Origin: an uncultured delta proteobacterium
GTDB lineage: Bacteria; Desulfobacterota; WTBG01; CAIYCZ01; CAIRTM01
Direction of reading: 5' to 3'
DNA: 54,881 nucleotides
Assembly: GCA_903881505.1 (NCBI GenBank)
Contig: CAIRTM010000084.1
Span: 1 to 54,881, forward strand
Below, piece after piece: positions 36,031 through 45,085 of the stretch (position 1 is its first letter; the number at the start of each line of letters is the position of its first letter). The translations under genes were made by a program, and so were the position numbers. Under the pieces are notes generated by a model that worked only from the letters and a program-made list of their open reading frames with translations, made no database searches and had not been told where the DNA came from.

Positions 36031-37110
36031 TCACAGGGCCGCCGGCTGAACATGATTATCAAGACAGGATGAGCGCGGCCAGGCTGTCAAGACAGCATGA
36101 ATAAGGGTTGCAAGGGGAATGGCGAAAAACACGCCCCAGAAACCCCACAGCCCGCCGAAAACAAACAGCGCCGAAATCGTGGCCACGGGGTGCAGATTGA
36201 CGACCTCTGCAAACAGAAGCGGTACAAGCAGCATTCCGTCCAGAGTCTGAACGACAAGATACGCCCCGGTGACATACAAAAAAGCGGGGCATACGCCGAA
36301 ATTGAAATAGGCAACCAGCACGACCGGAACCGTCACAACGGTTGCGCCGACATACGGAACCACCACGGAAAAGCCGACCATCAGGCTGAGCAGCATTGCA
36401 TAGGGCAGCTTGAAGAAGGCAAACACGATATACGAAGCCGCCCAGACAATACAGATTTCCCAGGCCTTGCCGCGGATATAGTTGCCGATCTGGCGGTCGG
36501 CATCACGCCAGACCTGCACGCTCAGGCTGCGCTCATGCGGCAGAAATCCGGTAAACCATACGATAATTTTATCTTTGTCCTTCAAAAAGAAAAAAACCAG
36601 CAGGGGTACGATGACAACATAGACCACAACGGTTATGAAACCGACCACCGAGTCAAAAATCCTGGCCATAATATTCTGACCGAACACGGCAAGCTCGGTC
36701 CGCAGGCTTGCAAGCAGGGTATCGATATGCTCATGTGATACGTAGCGGGGATATTTTTCAGGCAGCTGCGTGAGCATGAGCTGAACCTGATCGACCATAT
36801 TCGGAATCTGCTGTACGAGCTGGGTTACCTGCTTGATCAAAACCGGTATAAGGATCAGGCAGGCAGCCAGCAGCATGGCCAAAAAAACAGAAAAAACAAC
36901 GACAACCAGCACGATACGCGGCAGGCGGCTGCGCGCCAGGGCCTGGATAACACCTTCGAGCATGTAGGCGATTGCCACGGCCACGAACAGGGGCAGCAGC
37001 ATACGGCCCAGAAAGTAAATCACCAGAAAGCATGCCAGGAAAATGCCGCCCAGAATCACCACCTGCGGATTGGTGAACTGACGCTTAAGCCATGCGACAA
37101 CGAGATTCAT
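36031..37110 (-). CDS. AI-2E family transporter
   Basis: The 359-residue protein has the PF01594 pattern of about seven to eight membrane spans: PLFVAVAIAYMLEGVIQ, a periplasmic coil (VKQVTQLVQQIPNMVDQVQLM), DRQIGNYIRGK, VPYVGA and LHPVATI. The family contains exporters for small molecules, sodium and, in E. coli, autoinducer-2. The substrate is unknown. It lies 93 nt downstream of the SPOR-domain gene on the same strand, and a 10-bp hairpin without a U-tract sits between them (37161-37193). Confidence 0.88.
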   Translation of the reverse strand: MNLVVAWLKRQFTNPQVVILGGIFLACFLVIYFLGRMLLPLFVAVAIAYMLEGVIQALARSRLPRIVLVVVVFSVFLAMLLAACLILIPVLIKQVTQLVQQIPNMVDQVQLMLTQLPEKYPRYVSHEHIDTLLASLRTELAVFGQNIMARIFDSVVGFITVVVYVVIVPLLVFFFLKDKDKIIVWFTGFLPHERSLSVQVWRDADRQIGNYIRGKAWEICIVWAASYIVFAFFKLPYAMLLSLMVGFSVVVPYVGATVVTVPVVLVAYFNFGVCPAFLYVTGAYLVVQTLDGMLLVPLLFAEVVNLHPVATISALFVFGGLWGFWGVFFAIPLATLIHAVLTAWPRSSCLDNHVQPAAL

Positions 37111-37160
37111 GCGGACAACCTTCTCAGCCTCTCACGCCCTATCCTGCCCAGCGCGATGAT

Positions 37161-37193
37161 GGGTTGCGGCGTTCATGCATGCAGCCGCAACCC
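37161..37193. other. Intergenic 10-bp hairpin between SPOR and AI-2E genes
   Basis: GGGTTGCGGC (37161-37170) and its complement (37184-37193) enclose a 13-nt loop that contains ATGCAT. There is no U-tract on either strand, so it may be a processing or stability element. Confidence 0.5.
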
Positions 37194-37203
37194 GACACGG
37201 TCA

Positions 37204-38610
37204 TCAGTCCCTGCCGTTCTTTACTACGACGCTTTCGGGCACAAGCGCCTTGTGGATTTTCTCCTTGAGCGACTCGGCTTCTGCCCTGGTTTGAAAACGG
37301 CCGACCTTGACGCGGAACCAGGTGCCGCGCTGCCCAAGCTCAGCGCGCTCGACAAAGGCGTCATGGCCTTTGGCCCTGATGCGGTTCGCCTCGGATGCGG
37401 CAGTGTCTCTGCTGCGGTATGAGCCGACGTGCACGGTATAAAACGGGGCAGCCGCGGCAGCGGCGCGCTTCTTCGGCTGAGCAGCAGCCGGCGGAAGATC
37501 CGCGGGCACGCTCTGCAGGCCGGGGCTGTCCCGAACAGGCGCTGCAGACAGTACGTCCTTGTCTTGAGCAGGAGGCTGAGAAGGTCCTGCAGGCTTTTCT
37601 ATGCGGGGGGAAACAGTCTCAGGCTGCACAGCCGCCATGGCGTTGTCTGCGGATGCACCGGGCGTGCCTGCAGCCTCAGCAGGAGGTCCCCCGGCCGCCG
37701 CGCTTTCTGAAGGACCTGCCGTGCTGTCGGTAACACGCTCCGGCTGTGCTGCAGCACCTGATGCCGGCATGCCTGCGTCAGCAGCGGCACTGCCGGCTGA
37801 CGGCTCCCGGAGGGGCGCAGCAGACATGTCGGAAACGGAAGAACCTGCTGCGGGCCTCTGTGCATCGGCCTGTAGATTTTGCCCTGCCTTGAGCGCTGAA
37901 AGCGGCATCACGGTCCGCACGGTTAAGGGCTTTTCATCGCTGCTGCCGGCCGCAATGAACCGGTAGGCGTAATAGCCGACCCCGACAAGCATCACAACGA
38001 GCAGCGCAATTACCAGGGCGGGCCTGCGCCTGGTTTCGTCCGGGTTCGCCGAAACCAGGCTTGATCCATCGCCGTCAAATTCCGCCAGAACCGCCTGGCC
38101 GGCTGCGTTTTCATCAGGAAACACGCCGTCGGGCTCAAAGCTTTGGGGAAAAACGAACTCTTCGCTGTCCTCCTGCACGGCACCGTCAGATTTCTCTGTT
38201 TCAGCTTCCGCTGCATCGGGCGTCACCAGGCTCTGCTTTATGGAATCCAGCCGGTCCTGCAGCGATGCATCAGCATCACGAAAGACATCATCGACTGCGG
38301 ACGCGTGCTGCTCCGGCTCGTCAGCGCATACTTCCTGTACCTGCACAGGTTCATTGACAGTCGTGGAATCGTCATCATAGTCCTTGAGCACAAAAACCGC
38401 CTCCTGGTCAGGGGCGCCGCCGGCCGGTTCAGCGCCATCATCAATCAGGCTGTTAATGTCTTCTATAATGTCTTGCAGCGCGGGGTGGTCCTGCGCTCTG
38501 CTGCCGGCTGAGGCGCTGTCCTCAAGGCCTGCTGTCAGGGCGCCCCCGCAGATAGGGCATGTCTGCTTGCCTTCGCCCTTTATTTCAAGCTCACACGTTA
38601 AACAGTACAT
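37204..38610 (-). CDS. Zinc-ribbon, membrane-anchored SPOR-domain protein
   Basis: The 468-residue protein has a cytosolic zinc ribbon (CLTC...CPIC, residues 3-23), an acidic linker, one membrane span near residue 200 (PALVIALLVVMLVGVGYYAY), a long Ala/Pro-rich periplasmic linker and a C-terminal SPOR domain (about 385-460; FYTVHVGSYRSRDTAASEA). SPOR domains bind peptidoglycan stripped of stem peptides at division sites. A zinc ribbon plus SPOR arrangement is an unusual combination. The start at 38610 (MYCLTCE) fits the ribbon; an upstream ATG adds ten residues. Confidence 0.8.
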   Translation of the reverse strand: MYCLTCELEIKGEGKQTCPICGGALTAGLEDSASAGSRAQDHPALQDIIEDINSLIDDGAEPAGGAPDQEAVFVLKDYDDDSTTVNEPVQVQEVCADEPEQHASAVDDVFRDADASLQDRLDSIKQSLVTPDAAEAETEKSDGAVQEDSEEFVFPQSFEPDGVFPDENAAGQAVLAEFDGDGSSLVSANPDETRRRPALVIALLVVMLVGVGYYAYRFIAAGSSDEKPLTVRTVMPLSALKAGQNLQADAQRPAAGSSVSDMSAAPLREPSAGSAAADAGMPASGAAAQPERVTDSTAGPSESAAAGGPPAEAAGTPGASADNAMAAVQPETVSPRIEKPAGPSQPPAQDKDVLSAAPVRDSPGLQSVPADLPPAAAQPKKRAAAAAAPFYTVHVGSYRSRDTAASEANRIRAKGHDAFVERAELGQRGTWFRVKVGRFQTRAEAESLKEKIHKALVPESVVVKNGRD

Positions 38611-38719
38611 GAGACCTCTCCTTGCATGGGATGTCTGCATTGTTCAGCACACATATGAAGTACTTCCCGTAGGCAGCCTGCACCGGGCGCGGCCCCTGCG
38701 CACATCGTGGCGGTCGTTC

Positions 38720-39712
38720 TCAAACCGGCATATTCTGCAGCCCGCTGTCGCGCGCTATGCCGGTAATGTCCTCCCGCTCGAGGTCGAAAAGCGTTTCACG
38801 GGCATCCTGAAAGCCAACCGTGAAAATGCGCCGGGGCAGGACCGAGCCGATCACGGCAGCCGTAATGTTTTTAGCCTTAAAGAGCTCCATAACGCGCGCG
38901 CTCCTCTGTTTATCGACACACAGCACAAAACCATAACTTAAAAAAGCCTTCAGCCAGTCGATCAGAGTGAACGATTCAGGCTTCGGGATGCGGTCGATAT
39001 CGATATGCGCGCCGGTTTCGGATGTTTCCATCATGAGCGCGATGGTTCCGAGCAGGCCGGCATTGCTGACATCCTTGGCCGTCGAGCACAGCTGTGTTTC
39101 AGCCAGCCGGGGCAGCACGTCCAGACGCTCAAGGATCTGGGGGGTTTTTTTGCCTGAATTGGTATCCCAGGACAAAACAGGCCGGCACTGATAGCCCCTG
39201 CCGTCCAGATCAACGGCGAAAATGATATCCTGCCCCGGAACGGCGTTATTGCTGCGCAGCAGCCGGCTCGCCCTGCCCATGATGGCCACAGAGAGCTGTT
39301 TTTCAGCCGTGTCCGGATGCAGATGCCCGCCGACCATCGGGACCCGGAATTTCTCGCAGCCCTTGCGTATGCCGCGCGCGATCTCATCAAGGCTGCCGTC
39401 CGGCGGAGAGCCGATGACATTGACCATGGCCAGCGGGCGCCCCCCCATGGCATAGATATCGTTGACGCTTGCCATGACCGCGGCCTTGCCTGCGCCGTAG
39501 GGGTTGGCCTCCAGCAGGCCCGACCAGATGCCGTCAACGGCAAGCAGCAGGTATTCGCCGTTGTAATAGATGGCGGCCGCGTCTTCGCCGAAATCGGCAA
39601 CCGTATCCCCGTAATCGGTAACCGTCTGCAAAATATTGGTAATGCGGTAAATGTCGCGCTTGCGCGTCAGACCCGGATAGGAGCGGATCTGTGCAATAAT
39701 GTCGTTGAGCAT
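38720..39712 (-). CDS. AIR synthase-like protein, Sll0787/NitF type
   Basis: The 330-residue protein has the PurM fold with DFGEDAAAIYYNGEYLLLAVDGIW, MASVNDIYAMGGRPLAMVNV and GGHLHPDTAEKQLSVAIMG, matching the TIGR04049 AIR-synthase-related group (Sll0787) and NitF of the Nit1C cluster rather than PurM or SelD. PurM-fold enzymes activate an amide or carboxylate with ATP. It ends the eight-gene operon and has AGGGAGA before its start. Its chemistry is not established. Confidence 0.85.
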   Translation of the reverse strand: MLNDIIAQIRSYPGLTRKRDIYRITNILQTVTDYGDTVADFGEDAAAIYYNGEYLLLAVDGIWSGLLEANPYGAGKAAVMASVNDIYAMGGRPLAMVNVIGSPPDGSLDEIARGIRKGCEKFRVPMVGGHLHPDTAEKQLSVAIMGRASRLLRSNNAVPGQDIIFAVDLDGRGYQCRPVLSWDTNSGKKTPQILERLDVLPRLAETQLCSTAKDVSNAGLLGTIALMMETSETGAHIDIDRIPKPESFTLIDWLKAFLSYGFVLCVDKQRSARVMELFKAKNITAAVIGSVLPRRIFTVGFQDARETLFDLEREDITGIARDSGLQNMPV

Positions 39713-39733
39713 GGGGTCTCCCTGATCAATCCG

Positions 39734-40165
39734 TCACAGTGGTGCTTCCATTACCTGATGCGGCCGGTTGCAGACGAGAACCGTCTGTCCGGACGGAAAC
39801 CATCCAAGGGTTTTAAAAAACGCAACATTGTCCTGCTGCACGCAGGCCCTGAACTGCCGGGCCCCCTCATGCCTGACGCGTTCGACGCAGGCCTGAATGA
39901 GCTCCCGGCCGGCACGGCCGCGGTGGCCTTTGAGCACCGCCAGGCGCCCGCCCCACCACACGCCTCCGGCGTCGCAATAGATGCGCACGGTACCGATGAT
40001 CGCGTCGTTCGCAAGCGCCATATAATGAATCGCATGAGCGTCATGATCATCGCGGTCATCGCCGCTAAAGAGCTTCTGCTCGTCGACAAACACCTGACGG
40101 CGGATAGCGTAGCATGCCTGCAGTTCCTCTGGTGTCGCCGCTTCACGGCACTGCAGGGCGCTCAT
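39734..40165 (-). CDS. GNAT acetyltransferase, MSMEG_0567/Sll0786 (NitE) type
   Basis: The 143-residue protein is a GNAT domain: ACYAIRRQVFVDEQKLF, GTVRIYCDAGGVWWGGRLAVLKGHRGRAG and NVAFFKTLGWFP. This matches the TIGR04045 'nitrogen starvation N-acetyltransferase' family, including NitE of Nit1C, in which WWGGRL is typical. Its acceptor is unknown. It overlaps the radical SAM gene by ATGA, so the two are co-translated and probably act in one pathway. Confidence 0.85.
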   Translation of the reverse strand: MSALQCREAATPEELQACYAIRRQVFVDEQKLFSGDDRDDHDAHAIHYMALANDAIIGTVRIYCDAGGVWWGGRLAVLKGHRGRAGRELIQACVERVRHEGARQFRACVQQDNVAFFKTLGWFPSGQTVLVCNRPHQVMEAPL

Positions 40166-41256
40166 ACGGCGTCGTCCTCAAACAGGCTCAAGGATGAGCA
40201 CGCACCGCAGCGCACGCATCCCGCCTTCGATGCCTTCGATGACAAACCGTGTTCCTTCAGCACTGCGGCAACATCACGGTAGAGCCCGTCCATGTATTCC
40301 GGCGCGGGGGGGCGGCAGCGCTCAAGTTGCGTGCCCGGGACCGGGCGCAACGGCAGCACGTACGGGAACACGCCCATGCTGCAGAGCTCCCGGGCGCCCG
40401 CTGTCAGACTGTCAGCTGTTTCTCCAAGCCCGGCGATCAAAAAACTGCTGACCTGATTTGCGCCGAAAAGTCTGACGGCCTCCTGCAGGGCAGATCGGAA
40501 CCGGTCCTGACCCCAGCGGGCCTTGGCAGGCGCAACGCGCCTGAGAATATCCATATCCATCGTTTCAATATGTATACCGACGGTATCGACCCCGGCAGCG
40601 TGCAGCGATTCAAGCACGCCGCCTGATTCAGGCGGACAGATCTGTATGTGAACCGGCAGGCCCGCATGCTGTTTGATCATGTGCACGCATTCTGCCAGGT
40701 GCGCGGTTGCCGCAGGCTCATCCTCGCGGCAGCCGCAGGTCAGGGTGACATGGCAGGCCTGTCCGCTCAGGGCTGCATGGCGCGCGACCTCTGCCAGTTC
40801 AGCGGGTTGCTTGTAGAGGACGGTTCTGCCGTCGGAAAGCGACAGGCCGATCCCGCAGAAATGGCACTGCTCGCCGGTTGTGCGGCAGCTGCAGTCCTGG
40901 TAGACGGTGGAGGCGAGACAGCCGTGTCCGTGCAGCAGCGCCAGTGCCTGATACGGGGTGCCGGACACGGTCTGATGGCGGTAGAATTCCGGTGGCGCTG
41001 GCACCTGCAGGGGGCACACGGTTTGTCCATTGCGCTGCAGCAAAAAACCTCCCTGGCCATCGGGCACAGCGCGAAATGGTGATTGTTCCACAAACCAGCT
41101 GCAGGCTGGAACGCTCACGACGCGATTATCAATAATAATCCTGCGGCTGTCAGCCGGTCCTGCGCCCCCTGCCCTGCCCGGCATGCCCTCAGGTAACCGC
41201 AGGCCGGCGCTTTGCAGTTCAACGCGCAGGCGGCGCAGCTTTTCCCGGCTCAGCAT
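40162..41256 (-). CDS. Radical SAM protein, MSMEG_0568/NitD type, unusual Cys spacing
   Basis: The 364-residue protein has GCLASTVYQDC, CHFCGIGLSL and a C-terminal CVRCGACSSL, matching TIGR04043 (MSMEG_0568, NitD of Nit1C). The probable SAM-cluster Cys are spaced C-x8-C-x2-C rather than the canonical C-x3-C-x2-C, as is characteristic of the family. A TIM-barrel middle (VGIHIETMDMDILRRV, SSFLIAGLGET) follows the radical SAM pattern. The reaction is unknown. It overlaps the ABC ATPase gene upstream and the GNAT gene downstream. Confidence 0.87.
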   Translation of the reverse strand: MLSREKLRRLRVELQSAGLRLPEGMPGRAGGAGPADSRRIIIDNRVVSVPACSWFVEQSPFRAVPDGQGGFLLQRNGQTVCPLQVPAPPEFYRHQTVSGTPYQALALLHGHGCLASTVYQDCSCRTTGEQCHFCGIGLSLSDGRTVLYKQPAELAEVARHAALSGQACHVTLTCGCREDEPAATAHLAECVHMIKQHAGLPVHIQICPPESGGVLESLHAAGVDTVGIHIETMDMDILRRVAPAKARWGQDRFRSALQEAVRLFGANQVSSFLIAGLGETADSLTAGARELCSMGVFPYVLPLRPVPGTQLERCRPPAPEYMDGLYRDVAAVLKEHGLSSKASKAGCVRCGACSSLSLFEDDAV

Positions 41257-42032
41257 GACGGATTGCCGCCAGGGGCGGCGCTGTGCTCCCGGTCGAGGAA
41301 CCGCAAAATCCTGCGCCGGTACACGTTGAACTCGTCGCTGGTGACATCGCGGGGATACGGGACCTCAACCGGAATATCATCTCCCACGCGGGCCGGCCGC
41401 TGTGTCAGGCAGATCACGCGCTGTCCGAGATACACGGCCTCATCGATGTTGTGGGTTATCAGCAGTATGGTGCAGCAGGTCTGCCGCCACACCTCAAGCA
41501 GGAACTGCTGCATACAGGAGCGCGTCTGTGAATCAAGAGCGCCGAACGGCTCATCCATCAGCAGCACTTCGGCATTATCAATCAGGCTGCGCGCAATGGC
41601 GACACGCTGCTGCATGCCGCCCGAGAGTTCGACAGGGTAGCTGCGCTCAAAGCCGCTCAATCCGAAGCGCCCGACATACTCCATGGCCTGCGCGCGGCGC
41701 TGCGCTTTCGGCACATTTTTCATGGCAAGCGGAAATGCGATATTGTCAACGACCGTGAGCCAGGGGAACAGGGCGTAGCTCTGAAACACAAAACCGGTCT
41801 TTTCGCTGACCCCGCTGATCAGCTCACCGTCAAGCTGAATGGTGCCGCTCGTGGGCCGCGCAAGCCCGGCAATCAGGCGCAGCAGCGTTGATTTGCCGCA
41901 GCCGCTCGGCCCGATAATCGACACAAAAGAACCGGCATCGATGCTGAGCGAAATATCACTGAGCACGTTGACCGTGCCCGTGGCAACGCCTTTTGCAAAA
42001 GATTTATGCAAGCTGGAAATATGAAGCGTCAT
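41250..42032 (-). CDS. SsuB/TauB-like ABC transporter ATPase
   Basis: The 260-residue protein has Walker A GPSGCGKST, the Q-loop, signature LSGGMQQRVAIARSL, Walker B LLMDEPFGALD and the switch TH. It resembles ATPases of nitrate, sulfonate and taurine importers. The start at 42032 is the first ATG; a GTG three codons earlier is possible. It follows the permease gene after 36 nt and overlaps the radical SAM gene. No substrate-binding protein gene is present in the operon. Confidence 0.9.
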   Translation of the reverse strand: MTLHISSLHKSFAKGVATGTVNVLSDISLSIDAGSFVSIIGPSGCGKSTLLRLIAGLARPTSGTIQLDGELISGVSEKTGFVFQSYALFPWLTVVDNIAFPLAMKNVPKAQRRAQAMEYVGRFGLSGFERSYPVELSGGMQQRVAIARSLIDNAEVLLMDEPFGALDSQTRSCMQQFLLEVWRQTCCTILLITHNIDEAVYLGQRVICLTQRPARVGDDIPVEVPYPRDVTSDEFNVYRRRILRFLDREHSAAPGGNPSC

Positions 42033-42068
42033 GGCATCCACGCTGTCGAGGTATCAATAAACAAAGGA

Positions 42069-42851
42069 TCAAACCGCGCGCGGCTCGCGCGTTGCGATCA
42101 CGCGCTGCTGCAGAGCCTGCAGCAGCATGTCAAGCAGAAAACCGACCACGCCGATCAGCGCCATCCCGGCCAGAACATAATCGGGCCGCTGTATGTCGCG
42201 GGCCGTCATGATCATGTATCCCAGGCCGTAGCCGCTCTTCACGCCGGTGAACTCGGCCGCCACCAGCGTCATCCAGCCGATGCCCAGGCCTATGCGCATG
42301 CCCGTGCACACCGACGGCCAGGCTGCCGGCAGCAGCACGCGGGTGAAAATCCGCCGGTCGTCGGCGCCGCACACACGGGCCGCGTCGATCAGAATAGCGT
42401 CAACCGTGAGCACGCCTGTGACGGTGTTCAGCACGATCGGGAAAAAACAGCCGAGGAAAATTATAAATGCGGCCGACTGCAGCCCGATGCCGAACCACAG
42501 TATCGCCAGGGGAATCCAGGCAAGCGGCGGGATCGGGCGCACAATCTCGATCAGCGGCGTGCATAGAGTGCGCAGGCGGGCTGAACGCCCCAGAGCCAGG
42601 CCCAGCGGCAGGCCCGCGGCAAGCGCGGCCGCAAAACCGGCGGCGACACGCAGCAGACTTTCAAGACAGTGCCGATGCAGAAGTTTGCCGGCAGGAAGCC
42701 CGTTGAGCAGCAGCTCGAGCATGGCCTGCACGATCCTGTGCGGCGGCGGAATCAGCACAGGATTCACAAGCCCGGCCGCGCTCACAAGCTCCCACATACC
42801 GAGCAGCAGTGCGATGCAAACAATGCGTTCGTAGCGTTGCGGTATTGCCAT
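42069..42851 (-). CDS. SsuC/TauC-like ABC transporter permease
   Basis: The 260-residue protein has six hydrophobic segments and the permease EAA-like loop (AARVCGADDRRIFTRVLLPAAWPSVCTGMR) that contacts the ATPase. ISM-type IGLGIGWMTLVAAEF and GLGYMIM are typical of nitrate/sulfonate/taurine permeases. With the adjacent ATPase it would form an importer, but the periplasmic binding protein must be encoded elsewhere. It lies 42 nt after the HdrD-like gene on the same strand. Confidence 0.88.
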   Translation of the reverse strand: MAIPQRYERIVCIALLLGMWELVSAAGLVNPVLIPPPHRIVQAMLELLLNGLPAGKLLHRHCLESLLRVAAGFAAALAAGLPLGLALGRSARLRTLCTPLIEIVRPIPPLAWIPLAILWFGIGLQSAAFIIFLGCFFPIVLNTVTGVLTVDAILIDAARVCGADDRRIFTRVLLPAAWPSVCTGMRIGLGIGWMTLVAAEFTGVKSGYGLGYMIMTARDIQRPDYVLAGMALIGVVGFLLDMLLQALQQRVIATREPRAV

Positions 42852-42893
42852 AATGCCAGCCGTTTGGCGCTCCGCGGGCGGGTGCCGGACAGG

Positions 42894-44282
42894 TTACTCT
42901 TCCGCGTCTTCTGTATCCTCGTGGGTTGCCGGGGCAAGCCCCATGGCCATACACACAAGCTCGGTGATGTCGCGCATTTTAATCGGCGCATCCATGGCCT
43001 GAATGCCGATCTGAAGACCCTGGTAGCAGAACGGGCACCCCGATACCAGCTCGGTCGCGCCGGTCTGCACGGCATCCTTGACCCGCTTCTGGGAAATCTG
43101 GTTCTGCATGTCCGGGTAGCCGGACTTCAAACCGCCGCCCGCTCCGCAGCAGCGCGAGTTTTCGCGGTTGCGCTCCATCTCTACGAATTCAATGCCCGGA
43201 ATCAGGGAAAGCAGCTCGCGCGGCGCATCAAAAATGCCGGCATGGCGCCCGAGATGGCAGGGATCGTGATAGGTGACCTTCATGTTCAGGGGCTGTGTCA
43301 GCTTCAGCCTGCCCGCCTTGATCAGATCGATGACATATTCAAGCGTATGCTTGATCTCGAAGTTGAGCTTGCCATGGCGCGCATAGTCCTCCTTGATGGT
43401 CTTCAGGCATCCGGCGCACGAGGTCACCAGGGTAGAAGCCCCGAGGGCATTAAACTGCTCGATGTTTTCAGTACAGATGCGCTTGAAACTTGCGGCATCA
43501 CCCATGCGCAGCAGCACGCTTCCGCAGCATTTTTCCTTGTTGCCCAGGATGCCGTAGTCGACACCGGCAGCCTCGAAAATATTAACTGTATTAATGCCGA
43601 CCTCTTCAACGTTGGTATCATAGGAGGCGGTGCATCCGACGAAATACAGCACATCAGCCTTGTCTTTGCTGATGTCCTTGGGCACTTCATTGATGCGCTT
43701 CTTCTTCTTGGCGACCTTGCCCCAGCGGGCGCGCGAACTGCGCGGCTGCCCCCAGGGATTATCGTAATTCTTGGTCTTCAGCACCAGGTCCTGCTGCGTT
43801 GGCAGGGGCCCGAACCCGGTATCTACGATGCACTCGCGGATGCGCTCCCAGAGCTCGACCGTGTCTATTGCAACCGGGCAGACGAAATGGCACTGCATGC
43901 ACGTCGAGCAGGCATACAGGTCTTTGGCGAAACCACTCAGCTCCTGGGCGCTGACCTGTTTTTTCCCCAGGAGCTTGCCCAGGAAGCTTTCGGCGCTGAA
44001 CGCGCCGTACTGGCGGCGGATGATATCGCGGAACTGGGTTGCGCGGCCGCGCGGGGTCAGGGGCTCGCGGTTGTCCTGGTCATATGCGGGACACCAGTTC
44101 GAGCACTCGCCGCAGCGCGTGCAGGCGTCGAGCTCAAGCAGCTGGCGTGCGCTGAGTTTTTCGATCGGAAGCTTCGGCGCCGCGTTCTGCGCGGCCGGAG
44201 CAGATTCAGCCGCGGGTGCTGTTGCAGCGGACTCATGCCGGTCATCGGTTCCATTCATGGTAGTGTTGTTTTCATTATCCAT
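42894..44282 (-). CDS. HdrD-like Fe-S oxidoreductase with two CCG domains
   Basis: The 462-residue protein has two ferredoxin motifs (CTRCGECSNWC near residue 55 and CSTCMQCHFVC near 130) and two complete CCG units (VGCTASYDT with CCGS and SCAGC; HDPCHLGR with CCGAGGG and GCPFC). This is the arrangement of HdrD, DsrK and TmcB, which pass electrons between a membrane quinone side and a thiol or disulfide. The N-terminal 45 residues are Ala/Glu-rich and not conserved. It follows the membrane partner gene after 15 nt. Confidence 0.88.
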   Translation of the reverse strand: MDNENNTTMNGTDDRHESAATAPAAESAPAAQNAAPKLPIEKLSARQLLELDACTRCGECSNWCPAYDQDNREPLTPRGRATQFRDIIRRQYGAFSAESFLGKLLGKKQVSAQELSGFAKDLYACSTCMQCHFVCPVAIDTVELWERIRECIVDTGFGPLPTQQDLVLKTKNYDNPWGQPRSSRARWGKVAKKKKRINEVPKDISKDKADVLYFVGCTASYDTNVEEVGINTVNIFEAAGVDYGILGNKEKCCGSVLLRMGDAASFKRICTENIEQFNALGASTLVTSCAGCLKTIKEDYARHGKLNFEIKHTLEYVIDLIKAGRLKLTQPLNMKVTYHDPCHLGRHAGIFDAPRELLSLIPGIEFVEMERNRENSRCCGAGGGLKSGYPDMQNQISQKRVKDAVQTGATELVSGCPFCYQGLQIGIQAMDAPIKMRDITELVCMAMGLAPATHEDTEDAEE

Positions 44283-44297
44283 GGCAATCTTCCTTCT

Positions 44298-45065
44298 CTA
44301 TGCTCGTTCCGAAGCATCCAGTACAATTTCAATCGGGCTGACAAATATATGCCAGGCCTTGCTGAACGGTATAAACGCAATGAATATAAACGAAATCACC
44401 GCATGAGACCATACCCAGGCCGTGTAGCTCGCGGCACCGATGCCGGCAGCCTGCAGCAGCTGCGAGAGCGTCATGCCGGCAAACGAATACCAGGCCACAT
44501 CGGCATACTGCGGGTCCATCAAACGGAATGCCTCGCAGATAAATCCGCTCAGGCCGATCGCGGTCAGAAGCACAAGCGAGGTCGTATCCTTTGCAATGGT
44601 TTCAAGCTGTCTGGTCCTGACGACATAGCGGCGGATGATGGCGATCGCAAGACCGAACAGCATGGTCAGGCCGAACACGTCGCCCCAGACATCAAGCACG
44701 CGGGAACCGCCGCCGTGGAAAAACGACTGTGCCAGAAACGATTCAGGGGCGCTGAAGTGGCTGATGAATGCCATCAGCGAAGTCTGCGCCAGCAGGCCCA
44801 TGAACCCGATGAAAATGCAAAAATGCATCAGCCAGCGTACAAAGCTGATTTTCAGGATCTGGGCCTGGAACACAACGTCGGTGATGAAGGAACGTGCGAC
44901 CGCCGCGCTGTTGAGTGTGCGGTGCAGGCTCCTGGCCTTGCCCTGGCGCCACAGCGCCAGCGTGGTTAAAATTCCGGCTATGCACAGCAGCACGGCGATA
45001 ACGGTCACCGTGTACAGGGCCGCGGTGGCTTCAAAATACAGGTACATACGCGTTGTTTCTCCCAT
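44298..45065 (-). CDS. HdrE/NarI-like membrane cytochrome subunit
   Basis: The 255-residue protein has five to six membrane spans and spaced His residues (WLMHFCIF, SHF, WSHAVISFIF) suited to bind heme b, as in the NarI, HdrE and DsrM family. It should carry electrons between quinone and the HdrD-like subunit made by the next gene. GGAG stands before the ATG. The spacing of 20 nt from the upstream gene and 15 nt to the downstream one supports one operon. Confidence 0.82.
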   Translation of the reverse strand: MGETTRMYLYFEATAALYTVTVIAVLLCIAGILTTLALWRQGKARSLHRTLNSAAVARSFITDVVFQAQILKISFVRWLMHFCIFIGFMGLLAQTSLMAFISHFSAPESFLAQSFFHGGGSRVLDVWGDVFGLTMLFGLAIAIIRRYVVRTRQLETIAKDTTSLVLLTAIGLSGFICEAFRLMDPQYADVAWYSFAGMTLSQLLQAAGIGAASYTAWVWSHAVISFIFIAFIPFSKAWHIFVSPIEIVLDASERA

Positions 45066-45085
45066 GTGGCAACTCCCTTGTGCGG

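Noticed and set aside
37161-37193. The 10-bp hairpin as a terminator between the SPOR and AI-2E genes
   Set aside because: There is no U-tract on either strand.
38720-39712. The PurM-fold gene as selD (selenophosphate synthetase), which would support the UGA call
   Set aside because: It lacks the SelD N-terminal Cys/Sec segment and matches the Sll0787 group, so it gives no support for selenium use.
42669-44969. A 766-codon open frame on the plus strand
   Set aside because: It covers the permease, HdrD-like and membrane subunit genes on the opposite strand and shows no domain; composition gives it its length.
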